Assembly (NCBI RefSeq): GCF_900105055.1
Contig: NZ_FNTA01000004.1
Coordinates: 4,867,501-4,931,500 of the forward strand
Length of the DNA stretch: 64,000 nt
DNA from: Amycolatopsis lurida
Lineage (GTDB): Bacteria > Actinomycetota > Actinomycetes > Mycobacteriales > Pseudonocardiaceae
Direction: 5' to 3'
The translations under genes and the position numbers were made by a program. The notes below the pieces were generated by a model. The model searched no databases. It saw only the letters and a list, made by a program, of their open reading frames with translations, and was not told the origin of the DNA. Numbering within the stretch: position 1 is the first letter of the stretch; each line of letters opens with the position of its first letter. Of the stretch, positions 8,099-16,618 are shown piece by piece.

Positions 8099-9073
8099 TC
8101 AGGGCTCGTTTTTGGTGTTTTTCCAGGGTGGGACCGGCCGGGGCGCCCCTTCTCCATAGGCGTCGACGGCGGCCAGCCAAGCGGCTCCGAGCACGCCGTC
8201 GGTGCTGGTCAGGACCTCGATGCCGTCGAGTCCGGCACGGACCTTCGCCCCCACCGGCCCCTCCGGCGACAACACGCCGCCCACCAGGACGACCGGCGTG
8301 TCCTCCCCGGGATCCCGGGCGGCCATGACGTTCGTCACCAACAAGGTGGCCGCGCGGGAGGTGATTTCGTCCGCCGCCGGATCGCCTTCGCGGTAGGCCT
8401 CGCTGACGAACGGGGCGAACCTGGCGAGCCGGATCGGCGCTTCGGCGTTGGCGCTCGTGATGAGCGCGCGCCAGAGCGGCGCCCGGTCGCTCGCTCGGTC
8501 CACAGCGGACGGTCCGAGCGCTTCGGTGAGCACGGCGCGCGCGAGCGGACCGGGTTCGCCGCCGCGGCCCAGAACATCCAAAGTGGAGCGAACGGCTTCA
8601 CGGCCGAGCCAGTACGCGGAACCTTCGTCGCCGAGCAACCAGCCGTAGCCGCCGACGGTGGACACCGTCCGCCTGCCCCGGATCCGGCAGGCGATCGACC
8701 CGGTGCCCGCCACGAGCACCGAACCGTCCGGCGCGGAAGTCGCCGACGCGTAGGCGACCTCGGGGTCGGGGACCGTCCGCACCGGACTGATCCCCGCGTC
8801 CTTCCACGCGGCTTCGAAGATCTCCGCGATCGCCGGATCGCTCAGCTTGCTGACGCCCGCCATGCCGACGACGCACGCCGCGGTCGCGGCCGGCTCCAGC
8901 CCGCCGAGCGCGCCGGTGATCGCGCTCGCGATCCGCGCCGCGGCCTCGTGCGGCGGATGGGAATTGGGATTGGCCCCGTCCGCGTGCCCGGTGCCGAGGA
9001 CGGCGCCGGAGGCGTCGACGGCGATCGCTCGCGTCGACGTGCCTCCGGCGTCCACACCGATGACGTGGGTCAC
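8099..9073 (-). CDS. N-acetylglucosamine-kinase-like protein (BadF/BadG/BcrA/BcrD ATPase family)
   Basis: This is a 324-residue sugar kinase of the actin-like ATPase fold. The phosphate-1 motif GVDAGGTSTRAIAVD is at the N-terminus. It is followed by the connect/phosphate-2 region (VAGTGSIACRI, about 142) and an adenosine loop (LVGGVLSPEG, about 265). Family members phosphorylate N-acetylglucosamine or glucosamine with ATP. The GTG start overlaps the TGA of the SIS-domain gene by four bases (GTGA), so the two are translationally coupled. Both lie behind a DasR operator, which supports a role in amino-sugar use. Sugar specificity is inferred from context. Confidence 0.85.
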   Translation of the reverse strand: MTHVIGVDAGGTSTRAIAVDASGAVLGTGHADGANPNSHPPHEAAARIASAITGALGGLEPAATAACVVGMAGVSKLSDPAIAEIFEAAWKDAGISPVRTVPDPEVAYASATSAPDGSVLVAGTGSIACRIRGRRTVSTVGGYGWLLGDEGSAYWLGREAVRSTLDVLGRGGEPGPLARAVLTEALGPSAVDRASDRAPLWRALITSANAEAPIRLARFAPFVSEAYREGDPAADEITSRAATLLVTNVMAARDPGEDTPVVLVGGVLSPEGPVGAKVRAGLDGIEVLTSTDGVLGAAWLAAVDAYGEGAPRPVPPWKNTKNEP

Positions 9074-10113
9074 CGGGTCTTGGTCACCTTGAGCAGCCCG
9101 CGCGGGCTGTCCGGGTCACCGCCGCGCGCCAGCGAAAGGCCGAGCGCGATCCGCTGGATGGGCAGGATCTCCAGGATCGGGGCGACCTCTTCGGCGGACG
9201 GCGCGACACCGATCCGCAGCGCCGCGGGCACGTCGGCCGAAGCGGAGCCGACCGCGAGCACGTCCGCGCCGCGTTTGCCGACGGCTTCGAGGACCTCCTG
9301 CATCGCGCCCACTCCGTGTCCCTGGCTCGTCACGGCGAGCACGGCGGTCTCGCCGTCGACCGCGGCGACCGGACCGTGCAACAGGTCCGCGCCGCTGTAC
9401 GCGCGGGCCGCGAGGTAGCTGGTTTCGGCCAGCTTCAAGGAACCTTCCAGCGCCGTGGCGTAGGAGTAACCGCGGCCCGTGGTGAGCACCCGGTCGACGA
9501 AGCGGTAGCGGTCCACCGCGCGCTGCACGCCTTCTTCGGAGCCGTCGAGGGTCTGCTGCGCGAGCTCGCCCAGCTTCTCCGCGTCCGCGCCCTTGCCGCC
9601 GCGGACCGCGTCGATCAGAAGGTAAAGCGAAAGCAAGGTGGCCGAGTAGGTCTTGGTGGCGGCCACGGCCTTTTCCAGTCCCGCACCGATGTCGACGCCG
9701 AGTTCGGCGGCGGCGCGAAGCGGCGACTCCGGGGTGTTGGTGACCGAGACGGTCAGCGCTCCCTGGCGACGCGCGGTTTCGGTGACCTCGATGAGATCCG
9801 GGGATCCACCGCTTTGGCTTACTGTGATGAAGAGAACGTCCCGCAGATCGGGACGGGCGCCGTACAGAGTCGCGGTGGAGGGTGAGACGAGACCGCAGGG
9901 GAGACCGAGGAGTACTTCGATCAGGTACTTCGCATACAGGGCGGCGTGGTCGCTGGAGCCCCGGGCGGCGAGGAGTGCGAACCTGGGCGGGCGCTTGGAG
10001 ATGGCGTCGGCCACCTCGGCGATTTCGGCCTGTCGCTCCACGATTCCTGCCAGAATGGCGGGTTGCTGGGAGATCTCCGCGGCCATGTGCTCGCCGGGGC
10101 GCTGTTCGGTCAT
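9070..10113 (-). CDS. SIS-domain aminotransferase/deaminase-like protein (GlmS C-half type)
   Basis: This is a 347-residue protein with two SIS domains, like the isomerase half of glucosamine-6-phosphate synthase, and without the glutaminase domain. Sugar-phosphate-binding motifs are AARGSSDHAALYAKY (about 50), TVSQSGGSPD (about 103) and GRGYSYATALEGSLKLAE (about 215). This architecture is found in glucosamine- or galactosamine-6-phosphate deaminase/isomerases such as AgaS and NagB-II. The start at 10113 is preferred over an ATG at 10128 because GGAAGGGAACGAG precedes it with good spacing. It heads the amino-sugar operon. A DasR site lies 38 bases upstream of the start. Confidence 0.85.
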   Translation of the reverse strand: MTEQRPGEHMAAEISQQPAILAGIVERQAEIAEVADAISKRPPRFALLAARGSSDHAALYAKYLIEVLLGLPCGLVSPSTATLYGARPDLRDVLFITVSQSGGSPDLIEVTETARRQGALTVSVTNTPESPLRAAAELGVDIGAGLEKAVAATKTYSATLLSLYLLIDAVRGGKGADAEKLGELAQQTLDGSEEGVQRAVDRYRFVDRVLTTGRGYSYATALEGSLKLAETSYLAARAYSGADLLHGPVAAVDGETAVLAVTSQGHGVGAMQEVLEAVGKRGADVLAVGSASADVPAALRIGVAPSAEEVAPILEILPIQRIALGLSLARGGDPDSPRGLLKVTKTR

Positions 10114-10150
10114 CTCGTTCCCTTCCACCGGGACGTACTTCGTCCCCCGA

Positions 10151-10166
10151 GTAGGTCTAGACCAAT
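10151..10166. promoter_or_regulatory. DasR-responsive element (dre) upstream of the amino-sugar operon
   Basis: The 16 bases contain the perfect palindrome GGTCTAGACC (10154-10163) with a flanking A-A/T pattern. This matches the known DasR consensus of the form A(C/T)TGGTCTAGACCA(G/C)T. It lies 38 bp upstream of the SIS gene and 88 bp upstream of the divergent GntR gene, so it could control both. Glucosamine-6-phosphate normally releases DasR from such sites. Confidence 0.85.
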
Positions 10167-10253
10167 GCTAGCCCGAATGGACGTTTGTGGTGAAGGGTAC
10201 GTTTCCTAGCGGGGACGGTGCGCGTTTGAGTGGGAAGGCTTAGGGAGTCGGTC

Positions 10254-11009
10254 ATGTTGGAGACAACCACCGCGAGTGAGGCGGGCGCTACGGCAGGGAT
10301 GCGCGGGCAGCGCGAACCCAAGTACTGGGCGCTGAAACAGCATCTGCTCGATCTGCTCGACGCGTTGCCGCCCGGCTCGCCGATTCCGACGGAACGGGCG
10401 CTGGCGGGGGAATTCACCGTTTCGCGCACCACCGTCCGGCAGGCGCTCGCCGACCTCACCGCCGAGGGCAGGCTCCACCGCGTGCAGGGCAAGGGCACCT
10501 TCGCCGCCGAGCCGAAACTCGCGCAGCGCCTGCAGTTGTCGTCCTACACCGAGGACATGCGCAAGCAGGGGCTCAAGCCGTCGTCCAAGCTGCTGGAGAT
10601 CGACGAACTGCCCGTCGAAGCCGATCTGGCGAAACTGCTCGGAATCCGCGTCGGCGCGAAGATCCTTCGCCTTCGCCGTCTCCGGCTGGCCGATTCGCAG
10701 CCGATGGCGCTGGAGACCACCCATCTCCCGCTCGGCCGCTTCCGCGGTTTGCGCAAACACGTTTCCGCAGGTGGATCGCTGTATGCCGTACTGAGGGAGC
10801 ACTACGGCGTCGAGCTCGAAAGGGCCGAGGAAACGATCGAGACCGCCCTTGCCGGGCCGCACGAGGCGGAGATGCTCGGCGCCGACGTCGGAATGCCGAT
10901 GTTGCTCCTTTCGAGGCATTCCTTCGCCACCGACGGAAAACCGGTCGAGTTCGCGCGCGCGATCTACCGGGGTGACCGTTACAAATTCGTCACCACGCTG
11001 CTTCCCTGA
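10254..11009 (+). CDS. GntR/HutC-family regulator, DasR-like
   Basis: This is a 251-residue regulator. It has an amino-terminal GntR winged helix (about 15-85, with PIPTERALAGEFTVSRTTVR and the wing RVQGKGTFAA). A C-terminal UTRA effector domain follows (about 95-245, ending FARAIYRGDRYKF). Length and layout match DasR, the repressor of chitin and N-acetylglucosamine genes in Streptomyces. Its divergent placement from an amino-sugar operon that carries a dre site supports the call. The ATG at 10254 was chosen because AGGGAG precedes it by six bases; a GTG at 10230 is less likely. DasR itself versus a close paralogue cannot be separated here. Confidence 0.85.
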   Translation: MLETTTASEAGATAGMRGQREPKYWALKQHLLDLLDALPPGSPIPTERALAGEFTVSRTTVRQALADLTAEGRLHRVQGKGTFAAEPKLAQRLQLSSYTEDMRKQGLKPSSKLLEIDELPVEADLAKLLGIRVGAKILRLRRLRLADSQPMALETTHLPLGRFRGLRKHVSAGGSLYAVLREHYGVELERAEETIETALAGPHEAEMLGADVGMPMLLLSRHSFATDGKPVEFARAIYRGDRYKFVTTLLP

Positions 11010-11100
11010 CGAGTCAGGTAATTCCGGGAGAGATCGCTTTCCCGGAATTACCGCCGATTTCGCGGTGGCCCGGTCCCGGTCGTCGTGATTCAGTCGTCCC

Positions 11101-12612
11101 ATGACTGACACGGCGGCGGGAATTCGATGGGGGACGCCGGTGGCGCGCGGCGTGCTCGCCACGACGATCGTGGGCTCGGGCATGGCGATGCTCGACGGGA
11201 CGATCATCAACGTCGCGCTCCCGAGGATCGGCGACGAACTCGGTGCGTCCGTCGCGGGCCTTCAATGGATCCTCGACGGCTATCTGCTCGCGCTCGCCGC
11301 CCTGATCCTCGTCGCCGGATCCCTCGGCGACCGCTACGGCCGCCGCCGCATGTTCATCGTCGGCGTCGTCTGGTTCGGCGTCGCCTCCGGGCTGTGCGCC
11401 GCCGCGACGACCACCGAGCTGCTCGTCGCGACCCGGATCCTCCAGGGGATCGGGGGAGCTTTGCTCACGCCCGGCTCGCTCGCGATCCTCCAAGCGTCCT
11501 TCACCCATGAGGACCGGGCCCGTGCGATCGGTGCCTGGTCCGGGCTCGGCGGCATCGCGGCGGCGATCGGCCCGTTGCTCGGCGGTGTCCTCGTGCAGGT
11601 GTGGTCATGGCGGCTGGCGTTTCTGATCAACCTGCCGCTCGCCGCGGTCTGCGTCCTGCTCGCCCGGCGCTACGTGCCCGAGTCCCGCGACGAGGAGGCG
11701 ACCGGGCATCCCGACTTCCTCGCGGCCGCCGTCGGTGCGATCGGGCTCGCCGGGCTGACCGGCGCGCTGGTCGAGGCACCCGGACGCGGTATCGGTGACG
11801 TCGTCGTCCTGGTCGCCATCGTGCTCGGCGTCGCGGGGCTCGGATCGTTCCTGATGATCCAGCACCGCTCGGCCGACCCGCTGGTGCCGCCGAAACTGTT
11901 CCGCGACCGGACGTTCAGCCTCGCCAACGCGCTGACCTTCGTCGTCTACGCGGCGCTCGGCGGCGTGATGATGCTGATGGTCCTGCAGCTGCAGGTGTCG
12001 CTGGGCTACTCGCCGACCGCGGCCGGGCTCGCCGGGCTGCCGATCACCGTCATCATGCTGCTGTTCTCCGGCCGGTCCGGCGCGCTCGCGCAGAAGATCG
12101 GGCCGCGTGCGCAACTGGTCGCCGGCCCGATCCTGGTCGGCGTCGGCATGCTCCTGCTGATGCGTGTCGGGCCGGGGTCCTCGTACCTGGGGTCGGTGCT
12201 TCCCGCCGTCGTCGTCTTCGGCGCCGGGCTGGCGACGGTCGTCGCGCCGGTGACCGCGACGGTGCTGGCCGCCGCGCCGGACCGGTACGCCGGCGTCGCC
12301 TCCGGGGTCAACAACGCCATCGCCCGGTCGGGTGGCCTGCTCGCGATCGCCGTCCTGCCCGCCGTCGCCGGGCTGTCCGGTGCCGCCTACACCGATCCGG
12401 TGGCGCTGACCGCGGGCTGGCGGACGGCGTTGCTGGTGTGCGCGGCGCTGGCGATCGGCGGCGGGCTGATCGCGCTCGGCATCCACAACGGCGTTCTCGA
12501 CACACCTTCCGACGACACCGCCGAGGAGTCGCCGCACCCCGGCGAATGCCTCCATTGCGGCGTCGACTCACCCCCGACCCACGTCCGCCCCGGCCGACAC
12601 ACGCGTGATTGA
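11101..12612 (+). CDS. MFS drug exporter, DHA2 (14-helix, EmrB/QacA) family
   Basis: This is a 503-residue transporter with about 14 hydrophobic helices. The N-terminal signature MLDGTIINVALPRIGDELG is typical of DHA2 antiporters, as is the loop motif GSLGDRYGRRRMF between helices 2 and 3. The motif C-like region GIAAAIGPLLGGVLVQ is present in helix 5. The C-terminal tail is hydrophilic and carries HPGECLHCGVDSPPTH. These proteins use the proton gradient to export drugs or metabolites; the substrate is unknown. The gene follows the DasR-like gene after 90 bp with no shared pathway evident. Its stop codon lies inside a family C repeat that also contains the stop of the convergent gene. Confidence 0.9.
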   Translation: MTDTAAGIRWGTPVARGVLATTIVGSGMAMLDGTIINVALPRIGDELGASVAGLQWILDGYLLALAALILVAGSLGDRYGRRRMFIVGVVWFGVASGLCAAATTTELLVATRILQGIGGALLTPGSLAILQASFTHEDRARAIGAWSGLGGIAAAIGPLLGGVLVQVWSWRLAFLINLPLAAVCVLLARRYVPESRDEEATGHPDFLAAAVGAIGLAGLTGALVEAPGRGIGDVVVLVAIVLGVAGLGSFLMIQHRSADPLVPPKLFRDRTFSLANALTFVVYAALGGVMMLMVLQLQVSLGYSPTAAGLAGLPITVIMLLFSGRSGALAQKIGPRAQLVAGPILVGVGMLLLMRVGPGSSYLGSVLPAVVVFGAGLATVVAPVTATVLAAAPDRYAGVASGVNNAIARSGGLLAIAVLPAVAGLSGAAYTDPVALTAGWRTALLVCAALAIGGGLIALGIHNGVLDTPSDDTAEESPHPGECLHCGVDSPPTHVRPGRHTRD

Positions 12613-12676
12613 AGGCGTAACTCACGAGTTACGCCTCCAATCACGCGAGATACGGCCCCAGTCACGCGAGTTACGC
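12602..12676. repeat. family C repeat: inverted repeat plus two 21-bp units
   Basis: The arms 12602-12622 and 12627-12647 pair over 21 bp with one mismatch and a 4-nt loop. Two 21-bp units follow (each of the form TC/GTCACGCGAGNTACG) up to 12676. The same unit, in the opposite orientation, occurs in tandem at 43437-43520. The TGA of the exporter (12610-12612) and the TAA of the dehydratase (12671-12673) both lie inside the element. Confidence 0.85.
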
Positions 12677-13609
12677 CAAGAGGCCGGCCAGGGTCGCCGG
12701 GTCCAGGTTGCCGCCCGAAACGACCGAAACGACCTTGCCCGCTGGTAGCGCATCGTGGTGGGAGAGGAACGCGGCGGTCGCGGTGGCGCCGCTCGGCTCG
12801 GCGACCAGACGGGCCCGATGCGCCAGCGTCCGGACGGCCTCCCGGATCTCCTCCTCCGAAACGGTGATGACGTCGTCGAGCACCGCCTGGAGGTGGGCGA
12901 AGGTCAGGTCCGACGGCTGGGCGCGCAGGCCGTCGGCGCTGGTGCGCGCCCGTAGGTCCATCGGCCACTCGATCCGCCTGCCCGCGCGCAGGCCCTCGGC
13001 GGTGTCGCCCGCCAGCTCCGGCTCGACGCCGATGACCTTCGCGTCCGGCAGGAGGGCCTTGATCGCCGTGCCGACGCCCGAAGCCAGCCCGCCGCCGCTG
13101 AGCGGCACGAGCACGACGCCGGCGTCCGGCAGGTCTTCGGCGATCTCCAGGCCGACGGTGCCCTGCCCGGCGATGACGTCGCGGTGGTCGAACGGCGGGA
13201 TCATGGTGAGCCCCCGTTCCTCGGCGACGGCGAGCGCGGAGGACTCCTGCGCGTCGATGGGGACCTCGATGACTTCGGCGCCGAGCGCCTTGGTGGCTTC
13301 GACCTTGGCGCGCGGGGCGACGTCCGGAATGAGGATCACCGCGGGAATACCGAATCGCTTCGCCGAGTACGCGACCGCTTGCGCGTGGTTGCCGCTGGAG
13401 AACGCGACGACGCCGCGGGCGCGCTGATCTTCGGTCAGCGCGGCGATCGCGTTGTAGGCGCCGCGCACCTTGAAGGCACCGATCGGCTGGAGGCTTTCCG
13501 GTTTGAGCCACAACGGCGCCCACCCTTGTTCCAGCAGCGGGGTGCGCACCGCGACGCCTTTGACACGGCTTGCCGCGTCGCGGATTTCCTCGATCGATAC
13601 CAGGTTCAT
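12671..13609 (-). CDS. threonine/serine dehydratase (PLP-dependent, fold type II)
   Basis: This is a 312-residue enzyme. The PLP lysine lies in GAFKVRGAYNA (about 47). The substrate-binding loop is SSGNHAQAVAY (about 74) and the phosphate-binding Gly loop is PLSGGGLASGVG (about 175). The C-terminal VVSGGNLDP is typical of the family. It lacks a regulatory ACT domain, as catabolic or broad-specificity threonine/serine dehydratases do; serine racemase is an alternative. It would convert L-threonine to 2-oxobutanoate and ammonia. The ATG at 13609 starts the conserved region, and an open extension to 13702 is not supported. It converges on the exporter gene. Confidence 0.88.
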   Translation of the reverse strand: MNLVSIEEIRDAASRVKGVAVRTPLLEQGWAPLWLKPESLQPIGAFKVRGAYNAIAALTEDQRARGVVAFSSGNHAQAVAYSAKRFGIPAVILIPDVAPRAKVEATKALGAEVIEVPIDAQESSALAVAEERGLTMIPPFDHRDVIAGQGTVGLEIAEDLPDAGVVLVPLSGGGLASGVGTAIKALLPDAKVIGVEPELAGDTAEGLRAGRRIEWPMDLRARTSADGLRAQPSDLTFAHLQAVLDDVITVSEEEIREAVRTLAHRARLVAEPSGATATAAFLSHHDALPAGKVVSVVSGGNLDPATLAGLLA

Positions 13610-13758
13610 ACGTCCGATTATGTCAAGGAGTTGTGAGCCGTGGACAGTCCTTTTTGGACAGACGGGGTGGCGCTCCTCACGTGCGGGCAACGCGGGGAGC
13701 ATCCCGTGCGCCTTATTCGTTAGGACGGGTGAGGACCGACTAGCAGCAGAACGGGATC

Positions 13759-14466
13759 ATGACCAAGGAGAGCACGGAGAAAACCGAAAAGACCGAAAAG
13801 CAGGGCCGGATCATCCAGGTGACGGCGGCCGCGATGGCCGCGATCACCGCGGCGCTGCTGGGTTCCACCCTCGGCGTGGCCGGAACGGTGGCGGGCGCCG
13901 GGCTGGCGAGCGTGATCACGACGCTCGGCGGCGAGCTGTACCTGCGTTCGCTGCAACGGACGAAGGACGCTGCGCTGAAGGCGCGAGTGGTGCTGACCGT
14001 TCCCGCACGCCGCAAGGTGCTCGACCCGGCGGAGCAGGAGACCGTCCGCCTCACCCCGGCGGAGGAGGAAGAGCCGTCCGGGCGGAAGTTCAAACCGCGC
14101 TGGGCGGTGATCGCCGGCGTCAGCGTGGTGGCGTTCGCGGTGGCGCTCGTCGCGATCACCGGTTTCGAGGGGGCGACCGGGAAGACTTTCGGCGGCGGAA
14201 CCGGGACCACCATAGGGAAGATCATCGGCGGCGGCGACCAGGCCCAGGAGCGGCAGGACAAGCACGACACCCCGCCGGCGACGACCCCTTCGGAGACACG
14301 GGACAACGAGCCCGAGAAGACGCCGTCGACCACGCCGACCCCCTCGACGACGCCCACCACCACGACGCAGGCGCCCCCGACGACGCAGTCCACGGCGCCG
14401 TCGACCTCCCAGGCGCCCTCGACGACCGCCTCGGCTCCGCCTGCCTCGAAGACCCCCGCGCCCTGA
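13759..14466 (+). CDS. hypothetical two-helix membrane protein with Thr/Pro-rich tail
   Basis: This is a 235-residue protein of no recognised family. The charged amino terminus (KESTEKTEKTEKQ) is followed by a hydrophobic region at about 19-60 rich in Ala and Gly. A cytoplasmic stretch with an acidic cluster (PAEEEEPSG) and a second membrane segment at about 115-133 come next. After a Gly-rich turn (TFGGGTGTTIGKIIGGG) the last 75 residues are almost only Thr, Pro, Ser and Ala. They look like a wall-spanning or glycosylated stalk. It stands alone and converges on thiE. No signal or motif suggests an activity. Confidence 0.72.
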   Translation: MTKESTEKTEKTEKQGRIIQVTAAAMAAITAALLGSTLGVAGTVAGAGLASVITTLGGELYLRSLQRTKDAALKARVVLTVPARRKVLDPAEQETVRLTPAEEEEPSGRKFKPRWAVIAGVSVVAFAVALVAITGFEGATGKTFGGGTGTTIGKIIGGGDQAQERQDKHDTPPATTPSETRDNEPEKTPSTTPTPSTTPTTTTQAPPTTQSTAPSTSQAPSTTASAPPASKTPAP

Positions 14467-14481
14467 CCCCCTTCCCTTCCC

Positions 14482-14544
14482 GCAATTCGGCACCTGATTG
14501 CGATGGTTCGCGTTCCGGACTATCGCAACCAGGTGCCGAATCGC
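14482..14544. terminator. long inverted repeat at the junction with thiE
   Basis: The arms 14482-14504 and 14522-14544 pair over 23 bp with two mismatches around a 17-nt loop. The element fills the gap between the convergent membrane-protein gene and thiE. It is probably a bidirectional terminator. Confidence 0.7.
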
Positions 14545-14549
14545 GTGAG

Positions 14550-15215
14550 TCAGGGCAGGGCGGAGCGAAGGGTGCGTGCGGCCGCTTCGGGGTCTTCGGC
14601 CTCGGTGATCGCCCGGACGACGACGATTCGCGACGCGCCCGCGTCCAGTACCTCGGGCAACCGCTCGGCGTCGATCCCGCCGATCGCGAACCACGGCCGC
14701 GTCGTTCCCAGGCCAGCGGTGGAGCGCACCAGGTCGAGCCCCGGGGCGGACCGGCCGGGCTTCGTCGGGGTCGGCCAGCAAGGGCCGGTGCAGAAGTAGT
14801 CCACGCCGGGCTCTTCGGCGGCGGCAGTGGCTTGTTCGGCCGAATGGGTGGACCGGCCGATCACCACGTCGTCCCCGAGCACCCGGCGCGCCAGCGACAC
14901 CGGGATGTCGTCCTGGCCAAGGTGGAGCACGTGCGCGCCGACCCCGAGCGCGACGTCCGCGCGGTCGTTCACCGCCAGCAGCTTGTCGTGCTTCTCGCAC
15001 GCCTCGGCCAGCACTTCCAGGGCGGCGATCTCGTGTTTCGCCTCGATCGGGGCACCGCCGGTCTTGTCCCTCAGCTGGATGATGTCGACCCCGCCCGCCA
15101 GCGCGGCGTCGGCGAATTCGGCGAGATCGCCGCGGCCGGACCGGGCGTCGGTGCAGAGGTACAGGCGGGCGTCCGCGAGCCGGGCGCGGATCAGCGAACC
15201 AGACAGGGTGGGCAT
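14550..15215 (-). CDS. thiE: thiamine-phosphate synthase ThiE
   Basis: This is a 221-residue TIM-barrel enzyme that joins HMP diphosphate and HET phosphate to give thiamine phosphate. Visible family motifs are IIQLRDKTG (about 45), LAVNDRADVALGVGAHVLHL (about 79), GRSTHSAEQA (about 119), YFCTGPCWPTPTKPG (about 138) and FAIGGI (about 172). ThiE lies divergent from the riboswitch-controlled thiO-thiS-thiG operon, so it is not under that riboswitch. The order thiE/thiO-thiS-thiG is the same as in M. tuberculosis (Rv0414c to Rv0417). Confidence 0.96.
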   Translation of the reverse strand: MPTLSGSLIRARLADARLYLCTDARSGRGDLAEFADAALAGGVDIIQLRDKTGGAPIEAKHEIAALEVLAEACEKHDKLLAVNDRADVALGVGAHVLHLGQDDIPVSLARRVLGDDVVIGRSTHSAEQATAAAEEPGVDYFCTGPCWPTPTKPGRSAPGLDLVRSTAGLGTTRPWFAIGGIDAERLPEVLDAGASRIVVVRAITEAEDPEAAARTLRSALP

Positions 15216-15244
15216 GGCGGCGACGGTACTCGCGCGCTACGGTG

Positions 15245-15341
15245 GGGTGGTCCGCACGGGAGCCCGAGGACGGGCTGAGAGGGAGCCGGGACCGCTCCGA
15301 CCGTGGAACCTGATCCGGGTCATGCCGGCGCAGGGAGCGTG
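15245..15341 (+). ncRNA. TPP riboswitch upstream of thiO
   Basis: The conserved thi-box cores are present: GGGGTG near the start, GGGCTGAGAGGG (15272-15283) and ACCTGATCCGGGTCATGCC (15308-15326), followed by GGCGCAGGGAG. The last bases, AGGGAG, serve as the ribosome-binding site of thiO, nine bases before its ATG. Binding of thiamine diphosphate is therefore expected to hide the ribosome-binding site and lower translation of thiO-thiS-thiG. Confidence 0.95.
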
Positions 15342-15346
15342 ATTCC

Positions 15347-16417
15347 ATGAAGGAACTTTCGGTTGTCGGCGGCGGGGTCATCGGCCTCTCGGTCGCTTGG
15401 CGCGCGTCCGCGCGCGGCCATCGCGTCACCGTGTACGACCCCGATCCGGGGCGCGGCGCGTCGTGGCTCGCGGGCGGCATGCTCGCGCCGGTCACCGAGG
15501 CCTGGCCCGGCGAGGAAGACGTCCTCGCGCTCGGCGAAGCGTCCTTGCGGCGCTGGCCGGATTTCGCCCGTGACCTGGCCGAAGAGGGCATCGACCCGGG
15601 GCTTTCGCCGCACGGCACGCTCGTCGTCGCGCTGGACAGCGCCGACGCGGGCAACCTCGAAATGCTCGCCGCGTACCTGGCCGAGCTCGGCCGCGAGGTC
15701 GAGCGGCTGACCGGTCGCGAGGCCCGCCACGCCGAGCCCGGTCTCGCCGGATCCGTCCGAAGTGGACTCCTGGTGCCCGGGGATCTGGCCGTGGACAACA
15801 GAAGGCTGCTGCACGCGCTCGAACACGCCTGCCGCGCGCACGGCGTCGAATTCCGCCGGCAGACCATCACGGACCTCAGCGGGCTGGGCGACGTCGTCCT
15901 CGCCGCGGGCGCCTGGACCGGACGGCTGCATCCCGCGCTCGACGGCGCCGTCCGCCCCCTCAAGGGCGAGATCCTCCGCCTCCGGCCGCGACGGGGGTGC
16001 CTGCCGCCCCCGAAACGCACCGTCCGCGCGATGGTCGAAGGCCGCCCGATCTACCTCGTCCCTCGCGACGACGGTCAGCTCGTGCTCGGCGCGACCCAGT
16101 ACGAGGCCGGTTTCGACGAGACCGTCACCGTCCGAGGCGTGCGTGAGCTGCTCGAAGGCGCGGAGCGCGTCTTCCCGGGCCTCACCGAATACGAACTCGT
16201 CGAGACCGCTGCCGGGCTTCGCGCGGCGAGTGTCGACACGATGCCCTTCATCGGTGAACTGGGCGAAGGTGTCTTCGCCGCGACAGGTCACCATCGCAAC
16301 GGTCTCCTGATGGCCCCGGTCACCGCGGACGCCGCGGTCGCCTGGCTGGACGGAGCGCCGTTGCCGGACGAGGTCGCGGCGGCCACGCCGTCGCGGCGAA
16401 GCGAGGAGCGGGTGTGA
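15347..16417 (+). CDS. thiO: glycine oxidase ThiO
   Basis: This is a 356-residue FAD-dependent amine oxidase. It has the dinucleotide-binding motif VVGGGVIGLSVAWRA at residues 5-19 and the DadA-type C-terminal motif GVFAATGHHRNGLLMAPVTA near 312-331. ThiO oxidises glycine to dehydroglycine, which is used by ThiG for the thiazole ring in aerobic bacteria that lack ThiH. The ATG at 15347 lies nine bases after the AGGGAG of the riboswitch. Its TGA shares one base with the ATG of thiS (TGATG), so the two are coupled. Confidence 0.95.
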   Translation: MKELSVVGGGVIGLSVAWRASARGHRVTVYDPDPGRGASWLAGGMLAPVTEAWPGEEDVLALGEASLRRWPDFARDLAEEGIDPGLSPHGTLVVALDSADAGNLEMLAAYLAELGREVERLTGREARHAEPGLAGSVRSGLLVPGDLAVDNRRLLHALEHACRAHGVEFRRQTITDLSGLGDVVLAAGAWTGRLHPALDGAVRPLKGEILRLRPRRGCLPPPKRTVRAMVEGRPIYLVPRDDGQLVLGATQYEAGFDETVTVRGVRELLEGAERVFPGLTEYELVETAAGLRAASVDTMPFIGELGEGVFAATGHHRNGLLMAPVTADAAVAWLDGAPLPDEVAAATPSRRSEERV

Positions 16418-16617
16418 TGGAGATCCAGGTCAACGGCCAGTGGCGCGAATTCCCCGACGGCACCACCGTCGAGGGCGTGCTGGAGGCGCTGGGCACGGCG
16501 ACACAGGGGGTCGCGGTCGCGGTGGACGGCGTGGTCGTCCGGCGTGGCGAATGGCCGGAAGCGGTGGTGCGCAAGGGCGCCAGCGTCGACATCCTGACCG
16601 CTGTGCAAGGAGGCTGA
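16417..16617 (+). CDS. thiS: sulfur-carrier protein ThiS
   Basis: This is a 66-residue ubiquitin-like protein ending in Gly-Gly, the tail that is adenylated and thiocarboxylated to carry sulfur to ThiG. It starts MEIQVNGQWREFPDG, as ThiS usually does. The ATG at 16417 is eight bases from GAGGAG; a GTG at 16414 is the alternative. The gene sits between thiO and thiG with one-base spacing on both sides, showing a tight operon. ThiF, which activates ThiS, is not in the window. Confidence 0.93.
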   Translation: MEIQVNGQWREFPDGTTVEGVLEALGTATQGVAVAVDGVVVRRGEWPEAVVRKGASVDILTAVQGG

Positions 16618-16618
16618 C

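Noticed and set aside
13720..16020. A minus-strand open frame of about 770 codons spanning the membrane-protein gene, thiE and thiO
   Set aside because: It crosses several certain genes on both strands and reads as low-complexity Arg/Ser-rich sequence.
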